A stretch of DNA of 64,000 bases from Paenibacillus maysiensis (GCF_000520815.1 NZ_ASRY01000315.1:23864-87863); one strand, 5' to 3'. Counted from the first letter of the stretch, positions 1-8,833 are shown. Translations and numbers: made by a program. The notes: generated by a model not told the origin, from the sequence alone.

Positions 1-914
1 CCATTGGATACAATAGTTGTACTCCAAGCCCCAGCCTCTTTTAGACGTGATTCTTTATCGAGGCGTCCTTTTTCCTTTCCCCCAGCAAGGTAGTAAGCGA
101 TCGTGGAGAAGTCCTGGATATCCGACATGGAAATTTCATCAAGACCAAAAATCAGGCCGAAGTTCCCCACCAAATTTCCAATGATGGCATTTTGAGTAGA
201 CATCCAGGTTTGCATCAGTCCGTTCTGGTTCGTTTCAGGATAGCCGAATGTAGAGATGGCCAGTGAGGTTGCTGTTGTTTTACCCTGAGTGCTGAGGCCA
301 TAGATATGAAAAATGAGGCTGTCGATCTTGGTTGCGGAACTGATTAGCCCAACCACTGCTGAGGAAAGGCCAATCAGAATTGCTAATTCGAGATTGTGGT
401 TCCCCATCACCCATTTTTCTACAGCCAGTCTCCACTTCTTATAGCTGCCCTTTGGTTGAATGGCTAGCGGACCGTTGTATGTGGAGTTTATCCCAATGGT
501 TTTGTAATGCTTAAAGATCAGTTGGTCACCGTACGTATCCCAGCCTAACTTTTGATGAACCTTGTTTTGAGGCGCATTGATTTCTTCATTTATTAAATGT
601 TTGATGACCTGAGTAGCATTATATTCATATACATCTGCCCCAAGCTTTGCGAGTTCAATGATTTTATTTCTTTGAAAATCAGCACGGCTGATCGTTGTTT
701 CTTTCAGCCGACCATTATATTCAAAAGTTACCGTGAAGGATACTTCTCCTGTATCTATGTTTTCATGCACTGTACGGATCTGAATGGCTTTGCCCACTTT
801 AGACAAGCCCTTCTTTTCACCGCGATCTTCCCAGATGAATCCATCTTTCAGCATAATTTCAGGGTAGAAGATATTATCTTCCTCTAGCGAGTAATCCTGA
901 TTTGTATCTGTCAT
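1..914 (-). CDS. DUF927-type P-loop ATPase, 3' part missing at window edge
   Basis: I translated this frame from the ATG at 914. It stays open for 304 codons to the window edge, so the C-terminus is not visible. A good ribosome site (AAAGGAG) lies 7 bases before the ATG. The protein has a Walker A motif (GLSTQGKT) near residue 207 and a hydrophobic strand ending in an acidic pair (LIFGLDE) that fits Walker B. The layout, a long N-terminal region followed by this ATPase core, matches DUF927 proteins, which are found in mobile elements and are often helicase-like. The downstream minus-strand order suggests it is the last visible gene of an operon starting near 2753. Family assignment is from motif recognition, not alignment. 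Confidence 0.7.
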   Translation of the reverse strand, partial: MTDTNQDYSLEEDNIFYPEIMLKDGFIWEDRGEKKGLSKVGKAIQIRTVHENIDTGEVSFTVTFEYNGRLKETTISRADFQRNKIIELAKLGADVYEYNATQVIKHLINEEINAPQNKVHQKLGWDTYGDQLIFKHYKTIGINSTYNGPLAIQPKGSYKKWRLAVEKWVMGNHNLELAILIGLSSAVVGLISSATKIDSLIFHIYGLSTQGKTTATSLAISTFGYPETNQNGLMQTWMSTQNAIIGNLVGNFGLIFGLDEISMSDIQDFSTIAYYLAGGKEKGRLDKESRLKEAGAWSTTIVSN

Positions 915-1106
915 TCTACTTGCTCCTTTCGCTCGCTACTTATCTTTTTGTACATTCATGAAAAATGAACGTGAAAACGGGAAATTTGCTCGAATTCCCT
1001 TGCTATGGCAAGGTTGTTGCTATTAAATTTCTTAGTAAATGGCGGTATTTTCCCGTTATGAGGACGGGAAAGTACCTGTGTAAGAAAGCATTGGGTCTGC
1101 CTGTTA

Positions 1107-1649
1107 TTAGATACGTCGTTTGCGTCTAGACTCAGGTTGCATCCAGATTTTGTGTGGTTCATCAGTGTCAGATTCAGTATCTTCATATGCATCATCCCAA
1201 GATTCCAGATCCAACTCTTCAGTATCCAGCACTTCATCATCATCCAGTTCATCGCTTTCTTCGATCTCATCCGTGTCTTCATCTTTCAGATGACGTTCGA
1301 GTTCCTCGATATCCTGTTGATTTAATTTGTTGACCTTTTTGACATTCGTATAAATTTGCTCATTGGCAACTGTGATCTTAACGAATTTTCCAATAATCTC
1401 TTCAAGGTCTACATTGATTGATCTGCGCCCTAGCGTTACATTAATCAAAATGTCGAGGGGATCGCGCTTTTTAGGATTAGATACATAACGGTTTCGAATA
1501 ACTTCACCTGTCAACAGCGTAAACGATACGTAACAGGCTTTGTCGTTAGAAAGATCAGCTTCAACATCTGTGATTTCTGCAGTATACTCACCATCAGGAA
1601 CAACCTGAAGTTCTGCCTTTTTCCCCTCACGATTGATCATAAAACTCAT
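1107..1649 (-). CDS. Hypothetical protein with very acidic C-terminal tail
   Basis: A 180-residue protein starting at ATG 1649, preceded by a weak GGGAG-type ribosome site. The first 110 residues look like a compact beta-rich domain. Residues about 120-165 are dominated by Asp and Glu, and the last residues are basic (ESRRKRRI). Acidic tails of this kind occur in single-strand DNA-binding proteins and other nucleic-acid partners, but I see no diagnostic OB-fold motif, so this stays a guess. It lies between a 340-aa-class unknown and the DUF927-type ATPase on the same strand, so a role in the same element is likely. I do not recognise the family. Confidence 0.6.
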   Translation of the reverse strand: MSFMINREGKKAELQVVPDGEYTAEITDVEADLSNDKACYVSFTLLTGEVIRNRYVSNPKKRDPLDILINVTLGRRSINVDLEEIIGKFVKITVANEQIYTNVKKVNKLNQQDIEELERHLKDEDTDEIEESDELDDDEVLDTEELDLESWDDAYEDTESDTDEPHKIWMQPESRRKRRI

Positions 1650-1683
1650 TGGTATCGACTCCCTTATTTATGATAGGTGGGTA

Positions 1684-1709
1684 GGAAAGAACCTTTAGGG
1701 GTTCTTTCC
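1684..1709 (-). terminator. Intercistronic hairpin
   Basis: Perfect 10-bp arms (GGAAAGAACC / GGTTCTTTCC) with a 6-base loop lie between two minus-strand genes. There is no clear U-run, so it may be a processing or attenuating stem rather than a full terminator. Confidence 0.4.
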
Positions 1710-1745
1710 ATCCATTAAAAGATAGGTGCTGTGTTCGTTCCTTGA

Positions 1746-2753
1746 TTAACGCTCTGTCTCGGTCAGGATGAAGGAAAGGCTTCGCAACTCCAAATCATGA
1801 TTGTTAAAAAAGTGCATGAAAGGCGGGCAGAGCAGTTCACGAATATTGATAATAATATGGGCTATGGTTTCTGCATAAGGCCCTTCAGGAGACATGCAGA
1901 GCAAGGTTAGGCAGCCATCCTGTTCCGAGCATTCCAGTACCTCAAACTTCTGGTTGACCAAATTTATAATTGCTGTTGCTGTCGTGTCTGAAGGAATAGC
2001 CAATTCAGCACGGGCGAATGGCATAAACAATGCCGTGGAATCAGATGGAGTAAATGGTTCAGACAACTCGACATCAAATTCAAGTGGTTGCTCTAACTGT
2101 TTCCTAACTTGAGACTTAAGCCACTCCATTTTACCCTCCAGAATGTAGTCCAAGATCGTTTTCTCCACTTCTGGAACCGAAGGCACTGGATGTGTTAACC
2201 CCGTAATCTCCATAAACTTTTTGGGTAAGAAATAACGCTCATAGAAGAATTCCTCCCACTCTGTACCATCCGTAATGCTAGAGAAGTGTACTTCGCTAAC
2301 CATAAGACCGAGCTCTTTATCAAAGAAGTGGACAATGTTTTGCTTGATTTCTTCTTTTTGTTTACCCTCTAGTTCCATCAAATTAATGGGTATTGGGGGG
2401 GACCAAAGAAGATTCAGGCCTGATTCACAGTCAGCGGTAATAAGGTGATTTCCGAAGAGCAGTGTTTCAAGTCGATTACGAGCCTCCGCAATCAATAGGG
2501 GGTCCTCAACGGAAGGGAAAGCTTGATGATCCATTCCGTTAATTACTAATAGGATATTGTCCAGATACTTGCCTTGAATAAAGTGGTCGTACTCAGAGGC
2601 CAGTGACTTGTTCATTCTGAAGTTAGATTGTACTCTTGCTGCTTGCAACTCATGTAAAGACCAAGATTGATCTTGTCCAAGACTAGAGTTTACGAATACT
2701 GGCCAGAGATCATTGTTTTTCAAAAACTGAATTGCTAGAGAATTTGTTGTCAT
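1746..2753 (-). CDS. Hypothetical protein, 335 aa
   Basis: The start is chosen at ATG 2753 because GGAGG lies 9 bases before it. A longer reading from a TTG at 2768 would place the start codon on top of that ribosome site. The product is a soluble, mildly acidic protein with no membrane segment, signal peptide or motif I recognise. It contains mixed helical and beta stretches and ends in ILTETER. It is the first gene of the minus-strand group that leads to the DUF927-type ATPase and is separated from the next gene by a hairpin. I cannot assign a function; the context suggests an accessory element. Confidence 0.55.
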   Translation of the reverse strand: MTTNSLAIQFLKNNDLWPVFVNSSLGQDQSWSLHELQAARVQSNFRMNKSLASEYDHFIQGKYLDNILLVINGMDHQAFPSVEDPLLIAEARNRLETLLFGNHLITADCESGLNLLWSPPIPINLMELEGKQKEEIKQNIVHFFDKELGLMVSEVHFSSITDGTEWEEFFYERYFLPKKFMEITGLTHPVPSVPEVEKTILDYILEGKMEWLKSQVRKQLEQPLEFDVELSEPFTPSDSTALFMPFARAELAIPSDTTATAIINLVNQKFEVLECSEQDGCLTLLCMSPEGPYAETIAHIIINIRELLCPPFMHFFNNHDLELRSLSFILTETER

Positions 2754-3065
2754 GGTTTCAGCCTCCAATGTGAAAAACAGTGTGGATGTAAACTAATCTG
2801 TGTGTCGGTCATTACTGGCTTCGACTGCCCGAAATTTACTCGACAAAAGCGTTTCTTTTTCGGCGCTATTAAGTTTTCAAAAGAGCTAATTACACTTTAA
2901 GTTTTCTGCAATTAATCATCACGGAAAGAAATAAAATGAAAATTTTCTGAGTTAATATGAGGACAGATAACTAACCATGAGTAGGAATAAAAATATTACT
3001 TTTATATGAGGATATGCGCTATAAAAAGGGAGGAGCCACACACCTTAAAATGTATTAATTACCAA

Positions 3066-3099
3066 CACAAAAAGGATGTGATGACACATCCTTTTTGTG
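3066..3099 (-). terminator. Rho-independent-type hairpin after the 3124-3843 gene
   Basis: A perfect 15-bp stem (CACAAAAAGGATGTG with its complement) encloses a 4-base loop. It carries T-rich flanks on both strands and could stop transcription in either direction. The rest of the 370-base gap (2754-3123) is AT-rich with no gene I can support. Confidence 0.7.
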
Positions 3100-3123
3100 A
3101 GAGAAGTGATACTTCTATTAAGA

Positions 3124-3843
3124 TTAAACTGATTCATCTAACATTTTCGCGATTGCCTGTTCAACTAAGTTAAGTCCTCCATAATTAGATTCTATATCTG
3201 ATTTTTTTTGGGTTAGTTTTTTTTCAAGTAATCTCACTACTTTCAGAGCTACTTCGTTATCATCAGGTATTGAAAAGGTTCCATCTTCATCAACTTCTTC
3301 GAGTTCTTCTATGGCTTCATTTTTAAGTTCATCAGTGAATCTTACGAAAAGATCGCGTGCCACTTTTTTTGTAGCTGATAAAATTTGTTTTTCAATATCC
3401 AGTCTATCTTTTGAAGGCATTTGTTCAAGTAAAAAGAGGATGCAGTCTCGTAGTTCATCGAATTGGTCATGAACATCTTTGAATTCTAATGCTAATTTGT
3501 ATTCTTCTGTGTTTTGGATTTTCCCTTTTAGTGAAGAGATAGTAAAAGTATCAATTTCTCTAATTAGATCGTCTCTATGTGACTTAATATCAGATTCGTT
3601 ACTATTACTGTAAGATCTTTTTTTTGTGACATATGGATCATTATGTATGTTTTTTATAATGGCTCCAAATAAGGCTTCTTGCTCTTCAGTTAATACATAC
3701 TCCTTAATTTTCTTCTCATTTACTCTCTGAAAGTCTCTTGTATTCAGATTAAAATTTTCACAAATTTGTTTGATGTAATTTATTACTGTTTTTTCAGTTA
3801 CATAGTATTTTTTAGCCAAATCTTTGCTTGTATAGAGCTTCAT
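3124..3843 (-). CDS. HTH-containing hypothetical protein
   Basis: A 239-residue protein starting at ATG 3843. The first 30 residues (KDLAKKYYVTEKTVINYIK) read as a helix-turn-helix of the MerR/excisionase or replication-initiator kind. The rest is strongly helical and charged (EELEEVDEDG and similar runs), consistent with coiled coils. This resembles small DNA-binding proteins of plasmids and mobile elements, where such a domain recognises a centromere or operator, but the exact family is not clear. A perfect palindrome at 3952-3970 lies just upstream and could be its binding site. A strong hairpin terminator follows the gene. Confidence 0.6.
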   Translation of the reverse strand: MKLYTSKDLAKKYYVTEKTVINYIKQICENFNLNTRDFQRVNEKKIKEYVLTEEQEALFGAIIKNIHNDPYVTKKRSYSNSNESDIKSHRDDLIREIDTFTISSLKGKIQNTEEYKLALEFKDVHDQFDELRDCILFLLEQMPSKDRLDIEKQILSATKKVARDLFVRFTDELKNEAIEELEEVDEDGTFSIPDDNEVALKVVRLLEKKLTQKKSDIESNYGGLNLVEQAIAKMLDESV

Positions 3844-3951
3844 GATAGTACCCCTTTACTGTTTTTATTTTTTCTAACTACTAAGATATTAGGATAAACT
3901 AATTTTACTCTGAAATATAGTATTATGTCTTTCTATGATCCTACGTGCCGC

Positions 3952-3970
3952 ACGCTGAGCGTCTCAGCGT
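3952..3970. promoter_or_regulatory. Perfect palindrome upstream of the HTH gene
   Basis: Arms ACGCTGAG and CTCAGCGT flank a 3-base centre. It is more GC-rich than the surrounding AT-rich intergenic DNA and lies 109 bases before the start of the HTH gene. It is a candidate operator; nothing else supports this. Confidence 0.4.
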
Positions 3971-4050
3971 CATACAAGATTATAATATACATTTATTTAT
4001 AATTTTGTGTCGTGGAAGTGTGGGATTTTTTTGATCAGAACCATGAATTG

Positions 4051-4092
4051 AAAAAAAAGAAGAGCCTTCGGAGTAATTACCGATAGCTCTTC
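4051..4092 (-). terminator. Intrinsic terminator, minus strand
   Basis: Read on the minus strand, a stem of AAGAGC/GCTCTT with an inner TCGG/CCGA pairing is followed by a run of T residues. It would end transcription coming from the lipoprotein relic and the 540-aa gene. Confidence 0.65.
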
Positions 4093-4206
4093 GTATTTGA
4101 TTAATAGAACACATTGGACGGATGAGGTCTCAACTCATACATATATTCAAGAGCGCGACAGTCTCCGAGGGAAATATAGCATACATTCATTGTGTTCTTT
4201 CTAGAC

Positions 4207-4574
4207 TTACTCCATAAATGTTGCTGATTTCCGTGTGGTAGGTAAGGTATTATCTTCTCCAGCAACAACCTCAAAGTTCACGAGGCTACTTTTGTCGCCT
4301 TGTCCTTTGGTCTGAATGGTGTGTACGCCTGGCGAAAGATAGAGCTCAGCCGAATTGGTTTGATTATTTTTCACCTTCATCACTTGCTCATCATCAATGT
4401 AGACCGTAACCTTACCAATTCCATTTAAGAGCCGCCTGTACGTTCCACGTTTATTACAACAAGTTCTTGATTTTTATCTGTTGTGTTTGAAGCATTGTTG
4501 TTGCAACTTGTGAGCAATGATAGCCCAAGTATGAGTAAAATGAGAACACTGAAATCTTTCCCAAGACGTTTTAT
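4207..4574 (-). pseudogene. Broken lipoprotein gene
   Basis: The minus strand encodes a clear lipoprotein signal peptide (basic start, hydrophobic run, lipobox LLTSC) that runs into a TAA after about 48 codons. The frame beside it then continues with a coherent beta-rich domain (VTVYIDDEQVMKV ... FEVVAGE) to a TAA at 4207. No ATG, GTG or TTG remains at the expected start; an ATA sits where the start codon should be, about 8 bases after GGAAGG. The gene therefore appears to have lost its start and to carry a frameshift near 4430. The second half resembles small surface-binding PEGA-like domains, which is a guess. It sits directly downstream of the 540-aa membrane protein. Confidence 0.65.
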
Positions 4575-4619
4575 AGTTAAATCCTTCCAAAATAATTAGC
4601 TTCGACACAAAGGATATTA

Positions 4620-6242
4620 TTACGCCTTCACAAATAAACCATTAGTATACTTGTATTCCTCGTACAGTCCCTGCGAACCGTATGGAAGTAGGAACTGGTT
4701 GCCAGACATTAAAATATCCGATTGTCCTATGCCACTCCACAGCAGTTCTAAAGGGTTAGTTCCCTGCTCCGAAGCCATGAAATTATAGGTGAGTATCCAC
4801 ACGTACATGTCGGCTTGTCCATCACTCGCAACCAAAACAATTTCAGGCGTTCCATCTTGAGTAAAATCATGTTCTTTAACAGCAAGCGAGTAATCAGGCA
4901 ACAGGTCCCCAAATTCATCAAAGGGACTACTGCCTTCTATGGAAGGCAAGGATATGTTCCAGCCCTGCCCCAAAGCATGATCGACAACTTGTGCTTTCAC
5001 GCCATTGGGATGATCCAAACCCAGCACAATGTCCATGTTATCCCCATCTAAACGAACAGGATAGGTGAGATCAGCAGCAGGAGGAGTCCAGTGGTTGAAG
5101 TCTTTTAAGCTCACTGTTGGGGCGGCACCTCCTGCTGGAGATGGAGTCTGTACTTCCTTCACAGGTGTTGTAGCTACCCACACAGGAGGAGCGGGTTCCT
5201 GTTCAGATGATTTGGCTTCGACATTGGTTTGAGCCGGGGGTTCTGACTGAGGGGACGTTGATGTGGAAGAAGTAGAGGCGCTTTCCTGCCAAGCCCCTTT
5301 ATCCGAGGATGGGTTGCTTCCGTCCAGTTTGGAAGTGACCTCTACTAAAAAGTAAGTCCAGTCCGACAGATCTTGTCCATTTCCGTCAATAGCGTAAGCA
5401 ACGGGGGTAAATTGATTTTCAGCAAACACTTGAAACACGGTTTGAATGTTGATGCTCACGCCTTGATCGGTGTAGGTGGCTTGGTACATAACGTATTTGT
5501 TCACATCTTCTTCGTTGCCGCCCTTGTTGACTTGTTTCCAGACCACATTGCTAAAATACTTGTCATTGCTTAGGGCTTCGTCCATCGTATGATGGGTGCC
5601 GCCTGGAACCGCAGCATTTTTAACCCAGGTGACGTATGGGTTATCAAAGCCTCCGCGTGAAGCAATGGCAAACAGTAAAATGAGGATTGCGATAATCCCA
5701 GCGCTTACTATGCTGAATATCTTTTTAGGCTTGTTGCTTAGCACTTGGGGAACGATGGAATCTTGTCCCGATTCTGTGTTGTCGGAATGCTTTATTTGAT
5801 TAATTGTATCTGCTAAAAATTGAACGAATGAGTTTGCATCACCTTTAGAGCCAGTCATGATGTTCAGGTTATTTCCTGAACGTTGTCCGATTTGAATGTT
5901 GATGTTAAAGGTGCGCCACAGAAAAAGAGCAGTCAAGAGTAAGGGTAAAAAGTTCATGGTTATCAGAGTGACGAATACAAACAAAATAGCAAACACCAGG
6001 TCAAACCAATTAATTTTGGAGCCCACAGCCATGGAATTGATGTTGGTGAGCGAAATGTCCTGAGTCGATGGTTGTAAGGGGAAAGCGCCTAAGATGAAGT
6101 TTTGTCTAGTTAGCAACAGTTTTTCGCCCTCGAATGTAACGGTTGTTTTCTTTTTTAAGTACGTAAGATAACTGAAACCCCCGTTCCATTCAAAAGTAAA
6201 ATTCTTTGGGGTAGGTGGAGCTTGTTCTGCCTTGGTTAGCAT
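4620..6242 (-). CDS. Membrane protein with cytoplasmic N-terminal and extracellular C-terminal domain
   Basis: A 540-residue protein starting at ATG 6242, with AAAGGTG 8 bases upstream. Residues 1-75 look like a small beta domain. Residues about 80-112 form one or two membrane segments (LVFAILFVFVTLITM, FLPLLLTALFLW). A further single segment (IIAILILLFAIA) lies near residue 185. After a Ser/Pro/Thr-rich linker at about 305-360, the C-terminal 160 residues include a pattern seen in repeat-type extracellular domains (HDFTQDGTPEIVLVASDG), possibly binding calcium. Function unknown. The neighbouring broken lipoprotein on the same strand suggests an envelope role. Confidence 0.6.
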   Translation of the reverse strand: MLTKAEQAPPTPKNFTFEWNGGFSYLTYLKKKTTVTFEGEKLLLTRQNFILGAFPLQPSTQDISLTNINSMAVGSKINWFDLVFAILFVFVTLITMNFLPLLLTALFLWRTFNINIQIGQRSGNNLNIMTGSKGDANSFVQFLADTINQIKHSDNTESGQDSIVPQVLSNKPKKIFSIVSAGIIAILILLFAIASRGGFDNPYVTWVKNAAVPGGTHHTMDEALSNDKYFSNVVWKQVNKGGNEEDVNKYVMYQATYTDQGVSINIQTVFQVFAENQFTPVAYAIDGNGQDLSDWTYFLVEVTSKLDGSNPSSDKGAWQESASTSSTSTSPQSEPPAQTNVEAKSSEQEPAPPVWVATTPVKEVQTPSPAGGAAPTVSLKDFNHWTPPAADLTYPVRLDGDNMDIVLGLDHPNGVKAQVVDHALGQGWNISLPSIEGSSPFDEFGDLLPDYSLAVKEHDFTQDGTPEIVLVASDGQADMYVWILTYNFMASEQGTNPLELLWSGIGQSDILMSGNQFLLPYGSQGLYEEYKYTNGLFVKA

Positions 6243-6354
6243 GTGCGGTGCACCTTTCTATATTGATTTAACGTAGCTAATGAAAATAAATATAAGCTTT
6301 GAGATTTGTATTATTATGAATTAGTCCAGCTTAGTTATTCGTTGTTTTGTGCAA

Positions 6355-6377
6355 AAGGCCAGCTTCGGGCTGGCCTT
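6355..6377 (-). terminator. Terminator after the small membrane protein
   Basis: A 9-bp GC-rich stem (AAGGCCAGC/GCTGGCCTT) with a 5-base loop is followed on the minus strand by TTTT. It lies 32 bases after the stop of the 48-aa gene. Confidence 0.65.
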
Positions 6378-6408
6378 GTTTCCTATCTTTGAAAGAAACT
6401 TACCAGTG

Positions 6409-6555
6409 CTACATCCACATATTCCTAAAAATCCATTTTCTAATGACTACAGCGAGTATTGCACCGAATACGATGCCTGAAATGATGCTCGTATCCGTAG
6501 AAATAGATCCAATCAGTCCAAGGACTGCTCCCCCAATAGCCCAATTCATTAACAT
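6409..6555 (-). CDS. Small membrane protein, 48 aa
   Basis: Reading from ATG 6555 gives 48 residues. Two hydrophobic glycine-containing segments (IGGAVLGLIGSI and IISGIVFGAILAVVI) are separated by a short polar turn, followed by a basic end (RKWIFRN). This is a hairpin of two membrane helices. AAAGGG lies about 10 bases upstream and a GC-rich terminator lies just downstream, which together support a real gene. Similar small proteins are common in Paenibacillus phage and mobile regions, sometimes as holin-like or stress peptides. I cannot assign one. Confidence 0.5.
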   Translation of the reverse strand: MLMNWAIGGAVLGLIGSISTDTSIISGIVFGAILAVVIRKWIFRNMWM

Positions 6556-6672
6556 TCAATTCAACCCTTTCAGTATGAAATAGAAGACGATTTTGGCGAC
6601 TTTCCACCTATGCAGGATACTGATGATATACAATTTGGCCTGCTACTCAAGTACTATAAGTAAGATAAATCC

Positions 6673-6691
6673 ATTATAAAGTACTTATAAT
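6673..6691. promoter_or_regulatory. Palindromic operator candidate before the XRE gene
   Basis: ATTAT and ATAAT arms surround an AAAGTACTT core. A second AAGTACTATAAG copy lies at about 6649-6660. Both sit within 130 bases upstream of the regulator, as expected for autoregulation. Confidence 0.4.
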
Positions 6692-6777
6692 ACCTTAAAC
6701 AAGATATTTTTATAGTTTAGTAGTATTACTTAACCTTATTCATTTTAACTACCCTTACTTTATAAGGGGTGCATAGG

Positions 6778-7140
6778 ATGTCTGATTTGTTAAAATTGGT
6801 CGGAGCAAGGATCAGGAATTTACGCAAGCAGCGAGGACTTTCTCAAGCAAAGCTTGCAGAACTGTCCGAATTACAGGACTCCTATATTGGCGGCATTGAA
6901 CGAGGAGAGCGAAACATATCGCTGAAATCAATTGATAAAATTACTTCTGCACTTGAAGTTGAACCTGTCGAAATTTTTAGATTCGGCTCATTAGATGGAA
7001 TTGAAGGAAATACAGAGAAGCATCATGTTGTAGAAATGCACCGTTCTTTACTCATGGAAAGAAGTTTTGAGGAGGTTGCAATGATTCAAAGAGTTGTGCG
7101 CGACATGCTTCACACATTTGATAAAGAAAAGAATAAATAA
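6778..7140 (+). CDS. XRE-family transcriptional regulator
   Basis: A 120-residue protein. ATG 6778 is preferred over a GTG at 6769 because AAGGGG ends about 8 bases before the ATG and overlaps the GTG. Residues 8-63 form a classic XRE helix-turn-helix (RIRNLRKQRGLSQAKLAEL, then YIGGIERGERNISL). The C-terminal part is helical and probably mediates dimerisation. Such single-domain regulators repress their own promoter and neighbours. Palindromic AAGTACT-containing sites lie upstream. The gene it controls is not obvious; the flanking genes are on the other strand. Confidence 0.85.
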   Translation: MSDLLKLVGARIRNLRKQRGLSQAKLAELSELQDSYIGGIERGERNISLKSIDKITSALEVEPVEIFRFGSLDGIEGNTEKHHVVEMHRSLLMERSFEEVAMIQRVVRDMLHTFDKEKNK

Positions 7141-7173
7141 TGTAGTTTTCAATGTAATTTTACGATGATTAGA

Positions 7174-8214
7174 TCAAAGATCATGCTCCTTAATATATTT
7201 CTTATTAACAGTAATTTTTGTTCCTTGAAAATGAGTGTAAAACTTCATGTCACGAGTCGATTGGTTGGCTTGTACTGTAAAAGCCTGTTGGAGCGAAGAA
7301 TCGTCCGTAATGAAGTAATCCCGTCCTTTCTGCTTACCAAACAAGGAAATGAGAGCATATTTAAAGCTTGCGGGATTACAAATGCCTCCAGTACCCAAAG
7401 GGAGCAGCTCAACGACCTGTCCTATGGTAAGTTTTTGCCCCACATCAGGCTGTTTATCCAGTAAGGAGAGCAGGCAAGCAAATAGAACATCTGCATTGGA
7501 GCGCAAAGTGATTTTCTCCAAGTCGTAGTGTTCTGTTTTAGCGTCATTCCATGAGAATTGCCAGATGTGAGGCTCACTAGTCATGTAGCTGCTATCTACA
7601 TTTTTGTAAGCATGACGGTTGCCGTAGGCTTTTAGAAAACGGTCGAGCTGAATACGGTTGTGATCACCAAAGGAAAGCTTGGGTAAGATGGCGCGGAAAA
7701 AGCTAGTGTAATTTTCGAGGTCAAGTAAGGAGCGAGATAAGTTGCTTCCTCTGTCCTGATGCTGGATGGTTTGAAGCAGCTCGTGCATGGCTTGAATGCG
7801 GTGGGGGTCTGTGATTTCATATTCATCGGGGCGCATGAGGTTTAACAGGAAGGAAACTGCCTGGAATCCGTTTGTCCAGTCGGTCAACTGTCCCTCCCAA
7901 AATTGTAGGATGTCTTCGGGTGCTGGGGGCATCTTTTCTGTAAATTCCGGCCACAGCTTGATGATGTTTCTAACCACACTACTTTGTGCAGAGGGAAGGT
8001 CTTTCCGCTGCCAGCCCCCGAATGTCCAACCAAGTATTTGCTTTAACATCGTCGGTGTCACATTAGCTGGGTCACATAAAAGACGTTTCCATTCTTCCAA
8101 AGGATACACGGGATATCTGGCGAAAGGAAAGTGAGATAGATGCGTGTCCATCTGGTCTTGAATGAGAGCAACGAGGGCGCGTTTTTCTTTTTCCGTGAAG
8201 GTTAACGTTGACAT
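7174..8214 (-). CDS. Hypothetical protein, 346 aa
   Basis: The start is ATG 8214 (residues MSTLTFTEKEKRALV), with GGAG about 8 bases upstream. A longer reading from upstream codons lacks a ribosome site. The protein is soluble, with several aromatic and helical segments and no signal peptide. I see no catalytic motif. It is the last gene of a minus-strand series next to the polymorphic-toxin locus and could be an accessory or immunity-type factor for it, which is position-based inference only. Confidence 0.5.
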   Translation of the reverse strand: MSTLTFTEKEKRALVALIQDQMDTHLSHFPFARYPVYPLEEWKRLLCDPANVTPTMLKQILGWTFGGWQRKDLPSAQSSVVRNIIKLWPEFTEKMPPAPEDILQFWEGQLTDWTNGFQAVSFLLNLMRPDEYEITDPHRIQAMHELLQTIQHQDRGSNLSRSLLDLENYTSFFRAILPKLSFGDHNRIQLDRFLKAYGNRHAYKNVDSSYMTSEPHIWQFSWNDAKTEHYDLEKITLRSNADVLFACLLSLLDKQPDVGQKLTIGQVVELLPLGTGGICNPASFKYALISLFGKQKGRDYFITDDSSLQQAFTVQANQSTRDMKFYTHFQGTKITVNKKYIKEHDL

Positions 8215-8302
8215 GGTTTTCGCTCCATTTCTAAATAAGAATAGCGACAGTATGGACATTCACATGCCCGCACCGTCGCTTTTTTGAATTGGAAAGATTC
8301 AT

Positions 8303-8818
8303 TTACAGAGTAAAAGGATCATCTTCTTTTGCACTCTGCATGAACAGAATGCGTTGCTCCGGTGTAAGGAAAGGGTCTTCTAGCGCGATGTAATAAGGAT
8401 CGGCTAACTCATTCACCCAACGCAAGGCATCTGCAATTTCGCCGCCATGAAATACAGGGCTGTCTGACAATACTTCATCCTCTTTTACAATACTTACAAT
8501 TCCAGTATCCTGGTCTATCGTCACAAACAAGTTCGTACCATCCACGTATCTGTTTGTTCCACACTGATCGGTTGTTCTGATGATCACACGTACAAAAAAG
8601 GCCTGTTCGGAATGGAGCGCTTCATGCTCTTCCAAACAGGCGGGTAGGAACTGTTTTTGATTGTGGGTGAACGGCCTAATCGCTAGCGCCATGATCCAAG
8701 TGTTTCCGTACGATTCAGGATTATTTACAAAGTCCCCGTTGTATTCAATGACCTCTTTTAGTTTATTTAGTACATTGTCCTCATTTGCCTTTAAACTTCT
8801 GCTAGTTCCTTCAGCCAT
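8303..8818 (-). CDS. Hypothetical protein, 171 aa, toxin-locus accessory (gene Y)
   Basis: ATG 8818 is chosen because GGAGG lies 7 bases before it; the longer open frame runs through a terminator hairpin. The N-terminus reads MAEGTSRSLKANED. The protein is soluble and acidic, with no recognised motif. The first 43 bases of the gene match DNA at 10067-10109, where the same start region (MAKRTSRSLKANED) survives as a short stub overlapping the end of the 131-aa gene X. The two genes were therefore once adjacent and overlapping, and a toxin-antitoxin pair now separates them. Its function may be immunity or chaperone, inferred only from the nearby VgrG-like toxin. Confidence 0.5.
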   Translation of the reverse strand: MAEGTSRSLKANEDNVLNKLKEVIEYNGDFVNNPESYGNTWIMALAIRPFTHNQKQFLPACLEEHEALHSEQAFFVRVIIRTTDQCGTNRYVDGTNLFVTIDQDTGIVSIVKEDEVLSDSPVFHGGEIADALRWVNELADPYYIALEDPFLTPEQRILFMQSAKEDDPFTL

Positions 8819-8833
8819 TGTTCGGCCTCCTTG
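8776..8833. repeat. 58-bp direct repeat, copy A
   Basis: It matches 10067-10124 at 54 of 58 positions. It contains the start of gene Y (ATG 8818) and, in another frame on the minus strand, a stub reading EAEQWLKELAEV that matches the end of gene X. Confidence 0.8.

Noticed and set aside
4093..4206. AGAACACA/TGTGTTCT inverted repeat as an insertion-sequence end
   Set aside because: Arms are short, no transposase remnant lies between them, and no target duplication is visible.
6347..6583. Plus-strand 78-codon reading
   Set aside because: It is the complement of the small membrane protein and its terminator, with no ribosome site.
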